DNA of 20,736 nucleotides from a virus. Position 1 is the first letter of the stretch. Each line of letters begins with the position of its first letter. The notes beneath the pieces are model-generated. The model ran no database searches. It was not told the DNA's origin and saw nothing but the letters and a program-made list of their open reading frames with translations. A program made the translations under genes and the position numbers. The stretch covers positions 1-20,736 of IMG/VR virus record IMGVR_UViG_3300030382_002497; one strand, 5' to 3'. Below, in pieces: positions 1 to 4,932 of the stretch.

Positions 1-1
1 A

Positions 2-427
2 AAAAAGAAGGATTTAAAACCAACATTTAGATTAAACGCCTATTCTGATATAAGGTGGGAAAATGATATAATTACAGATAATAAAAATATCTTTGAATTA
101 TTCCCTAGTATCACTTTTTACGATTATACGAAAGTTCCCAACAGAAAAACCCCTAAAAACTACGAATTGACATATTCACATTGGGGAAAATGGGAAACCA
201 CAAACAAAAAATTGAAAAAAGGGCATAATGTAGCCATGGTTTTCAATAAAAATAATAAATTGCCAGATATTTTTCAGAATAAAAAAGTAGTTAATGGGGA
301 TAAAACCGACCTAAGAACCAGAGAAAATGATGGTGATGGTGTAATTGTTGGGTTACTTGCGAAAATGTCCAAGGAAAAAATAGAAAATGAATTGAAAAAA
401 GATGTTTCATTCATAGTAAAAAGTTAA
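2..427 (+). CDS. Gp88-like phage protein, C-terminal part (gene runs off left edge)
   Basis: The reading frame is open from the first bases of the window to the TAA at 425-427, so only the last 141 residues are seen and the true start lies outside. The visible part has the order RLNAYSDIRWE, then FYDYTKVPNR, then YELTYSH, then NVAMVF, then VVNGDKTDLR, then GVIVGLLAK. This order of short motifs matches, from memory, the C-terminal half of the phage family named after mycobacteriophage gene product 88, whose biochemical role is not established. The internal TTG at 167 is not a credible start because coding continues upstream of it. The next gene follows 25 bases later, with a GTTAAAC palindrome overlapping the stop codon. 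Confidence 0.72.
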   Translation, partial: KKKDLKPTFRLNAYSDIRWENDIITDNKNIFELFPSITFYDYTKVPNRKTPKNYELTYSHWGKWETTNKKLKKGHNVAMVFNKNNKLPDIFQNKKVVNGDKTDLRTRENDGDGVIVGLLAKMSKEKIENELKKDVSFIVKS

Positions 428-435
428 ACTTTAAC
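423..435. promoter_or_regulatory. Palindrome copy 1, GTTAAA-C-TTTAAC, over a stop codon
   Basis: A perfect 13-bp palindrome with a central C. It contains the TAA stop (425-427) of the preceding gene and lies just upstream of the AAGGAG of the next gene. It belongs to a set of five similar sites in the window, all at gene ends. The dyad shape and repeated placement suggest a protein-binding site. The role is inferred. Confidence 0.6.
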
Positions 436-452
436 AAAAAAAGGAGAAAAAA

Positions 453-596
453 ATGAGAGAGTTAATAATAAGTGCATTAGAGAGGCTAATAAATTCCGAT
501 TCTCGGAATATTAAAAGGGACACTATAGACGAACTTACTTATTTGTCGGATGTGACATTGCTTAACCTATATGACAAATTAAAAAGGAGTAAATAA
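453..596 (+). CDS. Small hypothetical protein, 47 aa
   Basis: This short gene begins at ATG 453, six bases after a strong AAGGAG (441-446), and ends at TAA 594-596, overlapping the next start as TAATG. The 47-residue product begins MRELIISALERLINSDSR and ends KLKRSK. It looks soluble and helical, with leucines and isoleucines spaced as in an amphipathic helix, and has no cysteine and no membrane span. I do not recognise a family. The ribosome binding site and coupling to its neighbour make it a probable real gene of the early small-gene cluster. Confidence 0.6.
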   Translation: MRELIISALERLINSDSRNIKRDTIDELTYLSDVTLLNLYDKLKRSK

Positions 597-715
597 TGGA
601 TCAAATTATAAAAGAACTGGAATTTTTATTAGAAAATGATGGTGAAAAAATAAAAACAAATGATATGGTGCAAGTAATTAAAAGAATAATAATAAGAATA
701 AAAGAGGAAAAATAA
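596..715 (+). CDS. Small hypothetical protein, 39 aa
   Basis: ATG 596 overlaps the preceding TAA (TAATG) and has its own AAGGAG at 584-589, inside the end of the upstream gene. The 39-residue product (start MDQIIKELEFLLENDGEKIK) is charged. It has an acidic N-terminal helix and a C-terminal stretch rich in arginine, lysine and isoleucine. No known domain is recognised. Tight spacing on both sides indicates a shared transcript with 453-596 and 717-800. Confidence 0.55.
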   Translation: MDQIIKELEFLLENDGEKIKTNDMVQVIKRIIIRIKEEK

Positions 716-716
716 T

Positions 717-800
717 ATGTGGATCACATTATTCGAGATAGCAATTATAATAAGTGGATTTATTTTTATGGTTATAATTGGTAATGAAATTGACCTGTAA
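717..800 (+). CDS. Tiny single-span membrane protein, 27 aa
   Basis: ATG 717 follows the preceding TAA by one base, with AGAGG at 703-707 as a plausible ribosome binding site. The 27 residues consist almost entirely of one hydrophobic segment (roughly residues 4-22, ITLFEIAIIISGFIFMVII) followed by a short polar tail NEIDL. This is the composition of a phage membrane micropeptide. Function is unknown. It is the last gene before the promoter at 809-837. Its small size leaves some doubt, but its position in an overlapping gene chain and its composition argue for translation. Confidence 0.5.
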   Translation: MWITLFEIAIIISGFIFMVIIGNEIDL

Positions 801-808
801 AAAAGTAC

Positions 809-837
809 TTGACAAGGTCATTTAATGGTTATAATTT
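809..837 (+). promoter_or_regulatory. Strong sigma70-type promoter
   Basis: TTGACA at 809-814 is a perfect -35 element. Seventeen bases later comes TAATTT (832-837), and a register shifted two bases gives a perfect TATAAT at 830-835 with a 15-bp spacer. Either way, transcription would start near 842-845, giving a leader of about 25 bases before ATG 869 that includes the AGAGG ribosome binding site. It lies in a 68-base gap between genes, the natural place to start a new transcript for the small-gene block that follows. Confidence 0.7.
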
Positions 838-868
838 CAGGCAACAATAAAAGACAAGAGGCAATACA

Positions 869-1096
869 ATGATGATATTAAACTACAAATCGAAAAAACA
901 AATCAAAGAATCTATTGGGAAAACCCTAGATTATACTGAAACATCATTTTTCGGGAACGAATATAAATCTGATGGTACTTTTTGCGGGTGCAATAGACCC
1001 TATTCCCCGGAATATCCAAAATTTGAGCAACGCAAAGGTCGTGAATTTTTCGCTGAGATCACAATGGAAAATGACTTAATAAAGGGCGTAAAATGA
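869..1096 (+). CDS. Conserved hypothetical phage protein, 75 aa
   Basis: This is the first gene after the promoter at 809-837, with AGAGG (857-861) seven bases before ATG 869. The product has a pattern I associate with short conserved proteins of marine tailed phages: an NYKSKKQIKESIGK start, then YTETSFFGNEYKSDG, then GREFFAEITMENDLIKGVK. No function is known to me for these. There is a CGC pair in the middle (around residues 39-41), and no membrane segment. The TGA overlaps the next start as ATGA, implying translational coupling. Confidence 0.7.
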   Translation: MMILNYKSKKQIKESIGKTLDYTETSFFGNEYKSDGTFCGCNRPYSPEYPKFEQRKGREFFAEITMENDLIKGVK

Positions 1097-1194
1097 TAGA
1101 TTATATTTTAAACCCATATTTTTTAATAAACGTACTTTGGATGATTACATTTATAATTATATCCAAAGTAATAACCACAAAGGACACAAAATGA
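1093..1194 (+). CDS. Tiny membrane protein, 33 aa
   Basis: ATG 1093 overlaps the preceding stop (ATGA), and GGG at 1084-1086 is a usable ribosome binding site. The 33-residue product has a hydrophobic segment at roughly residues 10-26 (FLINVLWMITFIIISKV) and a short polar C-terminus ending KDTK. Its TGA again overlaps the next ATG at 1191. Function is unknown. The double ATGA coupling supports translation despite the small size. Confidence 0.55.
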   Translation: MIDYILNPYFLINVLWMITFIIISKVITTKDTK

Positions 1195-1361
1195 AAATCA
1201 AATTGAAAGAACTAGAAAAAAACATACCTGACCGGATCACCGGAATGGAAACAGTAGGGGAAAAGGTCGTTGTATCTTTCCCAAATGGTCGATTGGTTAT
1301 ATTGCCAGATGATCAAAAACCACAAATGGGTTATTCTCTCAGAAAACAATCTAGGAAATAG
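1191..1361 (+). CDS. Small hypothetical protein, 56 aa
   Basis: The start at ATG 1191 is chosen because it overlaps the upstream TGA and has AAAGGA at 1179-1184, six bases upstream. A longer reading from TTG 1137 would run across the membrane micropeptide gene and lacks a ribosome binding site. The product (MKIKLKELEKNIPDRITGMETVG...) contains a beta-rich centre, KVVVSFPNGRLVILPDD, and a basic tail. It is soluble and not recognised. The next gene starts nine bases after its stop. Confidence 0.6.
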   Translation: MKIKLKELEKNIPDRITGMETVGEKVVVSFPNGRLVILPDDQKPQMGYSLRKQSRK

Positions 1362-1370
1362 GGGTTATAA

Positions 1371-1565
1371 ATGATGCCTAAAATTTGGACAAAAAAACAC
1401 ACCCAGAAAACCCTAAGAAAGCTCAGAAAATGGGGATATGATGTGCAAAAAATACATGATGGCTTTTACAAGGCATACTTGAACGATACATTGGTATTCT
1501 CTGCTTTGCGTGGTCGGAATAGTTATATTTGTAGATTGAACCCAGAATTCTTTGAAAAAAGTTAA
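1371..1565 (+). CDS. Small basic hypothetical protein, 64 aa
   Basis: ATG 1371 is followed directly by a second ATG at 1374, with a G-rich AGGGG about six bases upstream. The N-terminal half is strongly basic (KIWTKKHTQKTLRKLRKWGYDV), with a short beta-like segment after it (GFYKAYLNDTLVFSAL). This resembles the outline of a small nucleic-acid-binding protein, but no family is recognised and the role is open. The stop codon lies inside the variant palindrome GTTAAG-G-CTTAAC at 1561-1573. Confidence 0.6.
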   Translation: MMPKIWTKKHTQKTLRKLRKWGYDVQKIHDGFYKAYLNDTLVFSALRGRNSYICRLNPEFFEKS

Positions 1566-1573
1566 GGCTTAAC
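1561..1573. promoter_or_regulatory. Palindrome copy 2 (variant GTTAAG-G-CTTAAC) over a stop codon
   Basis: A perfect 13-bp palindrome with central G. It differs from the GTTAAA-N-TTTAAC form by one symmetric substitution (A to G with matching T to C), so the dyad is preserved. It contains the TAA (1563-1565) of the preceding gene. Its AAGG also seems to serve as the ribosome binding site of the gene at 1577, so protein bound there could affect both transcription and access to that start. Confidence 0.5.
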
Positions 1574-1576
1574 AAT

Positions 1577-1939
1577 ATGAAAATGAAATTAGTACAAAGA
1601 CCAATGACCGCCCAGATTATGGATCGTGATACGCACGATTTTACAGGCTGGGAATGGAAAAACTTGGGTTTAATCTGTAAGGGTGTGCAAAATGATGAAG
1701 GCTACTGCAATGTTTATGCACATTTAGGACGACCAGATAAGGATTCGGATTTTATAATTATCCGCATTCGTGAAAAATACTTTTACACCCTATCTGGCAA
1801 TCCGCACCATATCGATGAAGTGACTTGGGATTGGTGCGGTGATCTAGATTTTTATATTAATGAATATAAAGGTGAAGATAAACGTACTTGGGATGGTGCG
1901 TTCACTGGATCACATACAGGGGGCTTTCGTAAGATATGA
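1577..1939 (+). CDS. Hypothetical protein, 120 aa
   Basis: ATG 1577 (second ATG at 1583) follows AAGG at 1564-1567, part of the palindrome. The 120-residue product is soluble and rich in aromatic and acidic residues. Notable stretches are HDFTGWEWKNLGL, NVYAHLGRPDKDSDFIIIRI, VTWDWCGDLDFYINEYKG and a glycine-rich end FTGSHTGGFRKI. No catalytic motif or known domain is recognised. It overlaps the next gene by an ATGA at 1936-1939. It is clearly coding by length and codon flow, but of unknown function. Confidence 0.68.
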   Translation: MKMKLVQRPMTAQIMDRDTHDFTGWEWKNLGLICKGVQNDEGYCNVYAHLGRPDKDSDFIIIRIREKYFYTLSGNPHHIDEVTWDWCGDLDFYINEYKGEDKRTWDGAFTGSHTGGFRKI

Positions 1940-2187
1940 AATTAAAAACACTCTACCATGTAATGCGTGAAATTTCAGAAGTGAAAAATAAACTTATATC
2001 AATAGGTAGAACATGGTATCCTGAAGATTATATAGAAATTCGTAAATTATCATGGCTATGTGAACAACTAGAGCCACTTTGCGAAGGGGTCGATCCAGTA
2101 AATTTAAGATTTGAAAAAGGGGAATTCATCTGGGATGAACATTTGGATATTTTTGAAAACCAAGAGGAGAAAGAAAATGATACTTGA
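1936..2187 (+). CDS. Hypothetical protein, 83 aa
   Basis: It starts at ATG 1936 inside an ATGA overlap with the previous gene, with GGGGG ending at 1923 as a distant ribosome binding site. The product appears mainly helical (YHVMREISEVKNKLISIGRTW, then EIRKLSWLCEQLEPLCEG) with an acidic C-terminus (EEKENDT). Two cysteines are present, but there is no metal-binding pair. No family is recognised. The gene overlaps the next start at 2177 by 11 bases. Confidence 0.62.
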   Translation: MKLKTLYHVMREISEVKNKLISIGRTWYPEDYIEIRKLSWLCEQLEPLCEGVDPVNLRFEKGEFIWDEHLDIFENQEEKENDT

Positions 2188-2326
2188 ATTAATATTGGGA
2201 ATAATAATTTGTGTACCTATTTTTTGGTGCTTTAAATTGAAAACTGATTTGAACATAGCAAACCACAAATTGGATAAGTGGCGTGATACTGCAATTAAAT
2301 TAAATAAGGAGAAACAATGCAACTGA
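2177..2326 (+). CDS. Small N-terminally anchored membrane protein, 49 aa
   Basis: The start at ATG 2177 is chosen because an AGGAG (2165-2169) precedes it, and because a longer reading from 2111 would lie almost wholly within the upstream gene. The protein has a hydrophobic N-terminal helix (residues 2-19, ILELILGIIICVPIFWCF) followed by a lysine-rich, probably helical cytoplasmic or periplasmic part ending NKEKQCN. The shape recalls small phage inner-membrane proteins, but it is too short to be called a spanin or holin. It overlaps the next gene by ten bases. Confidence 0.55.
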   Translation: MILELILGIIICVPIFWCFKLKTDLNIANHKLDKWRDTAIKLNKEKQCN

Positions 2327-2595
2327 GAAAAGTTAGAGAAGTCTATGCAAAAGCCGATATTGAGGGCAAACTGACAGATTCACAAGTACACTACTGTGAA
2401 TCGTGCAACCGATGTTGGGAATCTGCCAAAATATTCAAATGGAAAGGGAGAGTGAGAAAACCAGTTCAAGGTTATTATTTCTATGAAGATTTCCCAACTT
2501 GGGGTAAAAAGCGTGTTATATGCTCAGATTGTAGTGGTGCTAAATTGCAAGTCCGAGAGTATAGAGGGATGCTTTTATGGGAAGTAGTGGAGTAG
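2317..2595 (+). CDS. Zinc-ribbon-like hypothetical protein, 92 aa
   Basis: ATG 2317 follows AAGGAG (2307-2312). The product carries two cysteine pairs, YCESCNRCW (around residues 27-34) and VICSDCSGAK (around residues 69-76), spaced as in a zinc ribbon. A basic, aromatic stretch lies between them (KWKGRVRKPVQGYYFYEDFPTWGKKR). This suggests a small metal-stabilised nucleic-acid- or protein-binding domain, although no specific family is recognised. It is the last gene before an intergenic block containing three TGTACT/AGTACA elements. Confidence 0.66.
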   Translation: MQLRKVREVYAKADIEGKLTDSQVHYCESCNRCWESAKIFKWKGRVRKPVQGYYFYEDFPTWGKKRVICSDCSGAKLQVREYRGMLLWEVVE

Positions 2596-2598
2596 AGT

Positions 2599-2637
2599 GT
2601 ACTTATTATTAATTTTTAGTACATAGGTGTGTACTAA
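2599..2637. promoter_or_regulatory. Three TGTACT/AGTACA elements forming a hairpin
   Basis: The 62-base gap between two genes holds TGTACT (2599-2604), AGTACA (2618-2623) and TGTACT (2630-2635). The last two form a perfect 8-bp stem, TTAGTACA / TGTACTAA (2616-2623 and 2630-2637), with a 6-nt loop. The element sits just upstream of the AAGGAG of gene 2658, so it could be an operator or an mRNA hairpin in that leader. It is not followed by a T-run, so it is not a classical terminator. Confidence 0.45.
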
Positions 2638-2657
2638 TTATAAAAAAGGAGAATAAA

Positions 2658-2990
2658 ATGAGAAAAATAATGGTCAGCATAGATGATGAGGGGTACACCA
2701 AAGAGGATAGTAATGTATATGTGGATAGAGTTCTAAATGAACTGAGAAAAGAATATGAAAACTGTTCGGACATATGGTTTGATGAGTGGAAAAAATCTGA
2801 CGAACTGGAACTTACAATCCCTGAAAGGGTCAAGTCCTATGATAGATTGGCAATGGTGGTTAGTGACATTGACATTTCAAAGTACAACCAAAAAGAGTAC
2901 AGAGATATTGTACAATCGGTTGTAAATGAACTTAATCTTGAATGGGAAGGGTTTCTTGGCAATCCTTTTGTGGGTATCCATTGGGATTAA
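2658..2990 (+). CDS. Hypothetical acidic protein, 110 aa
   Basis: A strong AAGGAG precedes ATG 2658. The 110-residue product is acidic and mostly helical: DDEGYTKEDSNVYVDRVLNE, then YENCSDIWFDEWKKSDELEL, then SDIDISKYNQKEYRDIVQSV, ending with the aromatic tail GFLGNPFVGIHWD. It has no membrane segment or metal site, and I do not recognise a family. The stop codon TAA (2988-2990) touches the 21-bp palindrome at 2990-3010, and the structured RNA follows directly. Confidence 0.65.
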   Translation: MRKIMVSIDDEGYTKEDSNVYVDRVLNELRKEYENCSDIWFDEWKKSDELELTIPERVKSYDRLAMVVSDIDISKYNQKEYRDIVQSVVNELNLEWEGFLGNPFVGIHWD

Positions 2991-3010
2991 ATTGTTAAAG
3001 TTTAACAATT
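2990..3010. promoter_or_regulatory. Palindrome copy 3, 21-bp perfect dyad after a stop codon
   Basis: This is the longest of the five palindromes. Its 17-bp core TTGTTAAAGTTTAACAA (2992-3008) is extended by two matching bases on each side. It begins on the last base of the preceding stop codon. Its last two bases are the first two bases of the stem that closes the RNA element at 3009-3108, so the two elements abut. Confidence 0.65.
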
Positions 3011-3108
3011 GGGGAAGAATGATTAACTGCTACGGTGAGTTGTTCAGCAGGGGTAACGGATTTGTTAGGTTCACACCCCGGCACACTAACACTTCCCCAA
3101 ATTTTTTT
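3009..3108 (+). ncRNA. Candidate structured RNA with terminator-like end
   Basis: TTGGGGAAG (3009-3017) pairs perfectly with CTTCCCCAA (3092-3100), and seven T follow (3102-3108). Inside the closing stem are two more helices: CTGCT/AGCAG (3027-3031 with 3046-3050) and TGTTAG/CTAACA (3063-3068 with 3086-3091). The second stacks directly on the closing stem. GGGGT (3050-3054) can pair with ACCCC (3075-3079) in the loop of the second hairpin, a possible pseudoknot. The element is clearly less AT-rich than its surroundings. It is not a tRNA and matches no riboswitch or ribozyme consensus I know. It could be a free small RNA ending in its own terminator, or a leader controlling the gene at 3128. 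Confidence 0.5.
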
Positions 3109-3127
3109 AAAATAGCTGGAGGAAAAA

Positions 3128-3358
3128 ATGAAACTAACTAAAAAACAAACTGAAGAACTTCAAAAACATGGGTACGATCCTTGCGTAAAGCACCTGAATT
3201 TATATCCAGAGGATTTCATGCAGGACTTGAACGTATGGAACCAAGTGTGTCAATGCTTGGGTATAGACCCTAGTGATGTGCCTTGGCGTAGTGGAGTTGT
3301 ATTGGCAATAGTTGGAGTTAAAATAGAGCAATTACTTTGCGAAGTGGAGGAAGAATGA
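3128..3358 (+). CDS. Hypothetical protein, 76 aa
   Basis: ATG 3128 follows GGAGG at about 3118-3122. The product begins with a charged helix (MKLTKKQTEELQKHGYDPC) and continues with HLNLYPEDFMQDLNVWNQVCQCLGID, then a hydrophobic stretch SGVVLAIVGVKIEQLLCEV and an acidic end. Four cysteines are present but not paired as in a zinc ribbon. No family is recognised. The gene follows the structured RNA directly, so it could be regulated by it. It overlaps the next gene by ATGA at 3355. Confidence 0.62.
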   Translation: MKLTKKQTEELQKHGYDPCVKHLNLYPEDFMQDLNVWNQVCQCLGIDPSDVPWRSGVVLAIVGVKIEQLLCEVEEE

Positions 3359-3501
3359 TTATATTTGAAACAAACTGGATATTGGAATTTCTGGTATTCA
3401 CGGTAACTTGTCTTGGATTATCCCTGTCACTTCTGGCTATGGGTTTTTCATTCTTAATTTTCTTGCATATTGCAAATAAAATAAATAGGAGTAGGCGATG
3501 A
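3355..3501 (+). CDS. Small membrane protein, 48 aa
   Basis: ATG 3355 overlaps the preceding TGA and has GGAGG at 3346-3350. The 48-residue product is dominated by hydrophobic residues 9-40 (ILEFLVFTVTCLGLSLSLL, then AMGFSFLIFLHIA), long enough for one long or two short membrane spans, and ends in a positively charged tail NKINRSRR. That charge pattern suggests a cytoplasmic C-terminus. It could be a small phage membrane effector, or a holin-like protein in the broadest sense, but no lysis genes are nearby. Its TGA overlaps the next ATG at 3498. Confidence 0.58.
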   Translation: MIIFETNWILEFLVFTVTCLGLSLSLLAMGFSFLIFLHIANKINRSRR

Positions 3502-3785
3502 AAGAACAGGAATTTGCAAAATACTGTGAGCGATTAAATCATTTAATTTGTGATGCAATGAATAAGTTTATTGATGGGTGTAATATTGAAGAAATTAGTG
3601 AGGATGAACTTGCAAATGTTACGTCAGCCGTGTTAAGTGAAACTCATCTTTCTCACTTTGCCTTTTACTTTTTTGAGGATACGAATGATATTGATTCGTA
3701 TATGGAATTTTTAAAAAAGGAACTGGAGCAAAAGTGTTTAGTGCCGATGACTATACTTTCTAAAGAAATTGTTGGGAGGGCGTAA
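3498..3785 (+). CDS. Hypothetical acidic helical protein, 95 aa
   Basis: ATG 3498 is part of an ATGA overlap and is preceded by AGGAG at about 3487-3491. The product is acidic and likely all helical: EFAKYCERLNHLICDAMNK, then EEISEDELANVTSAVLSETH, then FAFYFFEDTNDIDSYMEFLK. It has no recognisable domain. The gene is in the middle of a chain of coupled genes (3355-4475), each overlapping the next by one to four bases, so it is almost certainly translated as part of the early operon. Confidence 0.62.
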   Translation: MKEQEFAKYCERLNHLICDAMNKFIDGCNIEEISEDELANVTSAVLSETHLSHFAFYFFEDTNDIDSYMEFLKKELEQKCLVPMTILSKEIVGRA

Positions 3786-4012
3786 TGGAATTTACCTGCA
3801 TAAAATGTGAATTTAAGTTTCACGAAACTAATATGGATACAGATGAGCGTATGTGTTATGATTGTCTTGATGAAGACGAAACAGAACCTACTAGAGAGCC
3901 AGTTGTTGGTTCACAACCTTACCCAGAATGGGATTGTGAAAAAGGTTGTTATATTTTGCCTATGAAAAGAAGAATAGAGGTAGAAATAACATATGAGGGG
4001 GAAGAAGAATGA
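3785..4012 (+). CDS. Small zinc-finger-like acidic protein, 75 aa
   Basis: ATG 3785 overlaps the preceding TAA (TAATG), with GGGAGGG immediately upstream. The N-terminus has CIKC (residues 5-8) and CYDC (residues 24-27), the spacing of a compact zinc-binding ribbon. An acidic linker (DEDETEPTREP) and a beta-like tail (RIEVEITYEGEEE) follow. It may be a small protein-interaction or regulatory factor. No specific family is recognised. An ATGA overlap leads into the next gene. Confidence 0.62.
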   Translation: MEFTCIKCEFKFHETNMDTDERMCYDCLDEDETEPTREPVVGSQPYPEWDCEKGCYILPMKRRIEVEITYEGEEE

Positions 4013-4293
4013 ATAAATCATATATTAAGGACGATATATTTTACAAACACGAAAAAGAATCTGGGAAACTGCGATTATCTGGTGGATCATGGACTATTAA
4101 TTTAGATAAACAAAGCCTTGACTCAATCAATTATATAGTGTATATTACAAGCCAATATAGGTACAAAATTAGCTGTAAAGATGCACTTGACAAGGGTTAT
4201 ATTAGAAATTTTAAAGGTGAAAATAAGTTAATCGTGCCAATAAAACATTGGGATAAAATGCGGATTTGGTTCAGAGGAAAGGGATGTGTGTAA
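4009..4293 (+). CDS. Hypothetical protein, 94 aa
   Basis: ATG 4009 overlaps the previous stop and has a purine-rich GGGGGAAGAAG just before it. The product has alternating basic and hydrophobic residues. Stretches include FYKHEKESGKLRLSGGSWTI, INYIVYITSQYRYKISC and the C-terminal ENKLIVPIKHWDKMRIWFRG. This looks like a small mixed alpha/beta protein, but I recognise no catalytic motif. Its stop overlaps the next ATG (TAATG at 4291-4295). Confidence 0.62.
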   Translation: MNKSYIKDDIFYKHEKESGKLRLSGGSWTINLDKQSLDSINYIVYITSQYRYKISCKDALDKGYIRNFKGENKLIVPIKHWDKMRIWFRGKGCV

Positions 4294-4475
4294 TGCCGTA
4301 CCCATTTAAAAAAAAGGAGAATATAGTGAAGAAAAGAGTAGACAAAACAAATAGGGAGCTTGCAAAAGACATGGGATGTACTCCCCGTCAAATATCCAAA
4401 TCCCGAAAGCGTGGCTGGATATGGAGAGATGATAAAAAAGTCAAGTACAAAGCACCGCTACCAGTACAATTATAG
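4293..4475 (+). CDS. Small helix-turn-helix DNA-binding protein, 60 aa
   Basis: The product contains an HTH-like core, TNRELAKDMGCTPRQISKSR, followed by a basic, tryptophan-rich patch KRGWIWRDDKK. It resembles the N-terminal DNA-recognition unit seen in small phage regulators and in some terminase small subunits. Two starts compete. ATG 4293 is coupled to the upstream stop and gives a typical MPYPFKKKE opening. GTG 4326, in the same frame, lies six bases after a perfect AAGGAG (4314-4319) and would give 49 residues. It is a candidate for the protein that binds the palindromes in this genome, but nothing links them directly. Confidence 0.6.
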   Translation: MPYPFKKKENIVKKRVDKTNRELAKDMGCTPRQISKSRKRGWIWRDDKKVKYKAPLPVQL

Positions 4476-4483
4476 GAGGTTAT

Positions 4484-4687
4484 ATGCTTAGAATGAACCG
4501 ATCTAAAACAAACATACCAAAAAGTAAATGTGCCAATTATAATACTGATGGGAAATGTTTGGGGATTATGATTGATAAAAAACTCAACCAATGGAGAGAT
4601 GTTAATAAATCTGGTAAACGATGCTTGGTAATAAAAGGCGAAGAGTGTGATTATTATAATATATGCGTAAAGCCTATTGTAAGTTGA
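4484..4687 (+). CDS. Cysteine-rich small phage protein, 67 aa
   Basis: A strong AGGAGG lies just before ATG 4484. Five cysteines are arranged as CANYNTDGKCLG (residues 16 and 25), GKRCLV (around 47) and EECDYYNICVKP (around 55 and 62). I associate this pattern with short metal-binding phage proteins that have C-ANY-G-KC and C-YF-C segments, whose function is undefined. Zinc or iron-sulfur binding is an inference from the cysteines. The gene ends 44 bases before the next start. Confidence 0.62.
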   Translation: MLRMNRSKTNIPKSKCANYNTDGKCLGIMIDKKLNQWRDVNKSGKRCLVIKGEECDYYNICVKPIVS

Positions 4688-4731
4688 CAAAAAAAATTAT
4701 TAACTTGGACGCATAAAATGGAGACTTTAAA

Positions 4732-4932
4732 ATGAATGACGAAAACTATTTATCCGAATGTTGCGATGCTCTGCCATTATTGGATGTTAACGAATGTGAC
4801 GGTGATATCATGGGTGAGTGTTCATTGTGTAAGAAGTGGGTGGAATTTTATTACAGCCTTTTCTACCGTGAAGACATGATAGATTGGCAAGATGAACTTG
4901 AATACATAGCTAAAAAACTGGAGGATTTATGA
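4732..4932 (+). CDS. Small zinc-ribbon-like protein, 66 aa
   Basis: ATG 4732 has GGAG at 4720-4723, eight bases upstream. The N-terminal half carries SECCDALP (residues 8-13) and GECSLCKKWVEF (around residues 29-38), giving two cysteine pairs as in minimal zinc ribbons common in phage genomes. The C-terminal half is acidic and helical (WQDELEYIAKKLEDL). It overlaps the replication initiator start by ATGA at 4929-4932, so it is translationally coupled to replication genes. Confidence 0.64.
   Translation: MNDENYLSECCDALPLLDVNECDGDIMGECSLCKKWVEFYYSLFYREDMIDWQDELEYIAKKLEDL

Noticed and set aside
167-427. Independent 86-residue gene from TTG 167
   Set aside because: The same frame is open to the window edge with continuous Gp88-like sequence, so this is the end of a longer gene.
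3011-3099. Possible tRNA: 7-bp GGGGAAG/CTTCCCC acceptor-like stem with GGTTC nearby
   Set aside because: The putative T arm has mismatches and is ten bases away from the acceptor strand, there is no D-arm pattern, and no convincing anticodon loop.
3019-3141. 40-codon frame starting ATG 3019 within the structured RNA
   Set aside because: The G-rich site before it is too close to the ATG and is part of the closing stem, and it overlaps the well-supported start at 3128. It is kept only as the alternative hypothesis to the RNA.
4185-4215. ACTTGACAAGG, an 11-bp match to the 809 promoter, with TTTAAA 17 bases later
   Set aside because: It lies inside a coding gene, the -10 has two mismatches including the final T, and no gene start follows at a suitable distance.
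4388-4690. 100-codon minus-strand frame
   Set aside because: It lies opposite two plus-strand genes that have good ribosome binding sites and cysteine motifs, and it has no neighbours on that strand.
4684-4733. TTGACA (4684-4689) upstream of gene 4732 as a promoter
   Set aside because: No acceptable -10 hexamer at 16-18 bases; CATAAA is 22 bases away.
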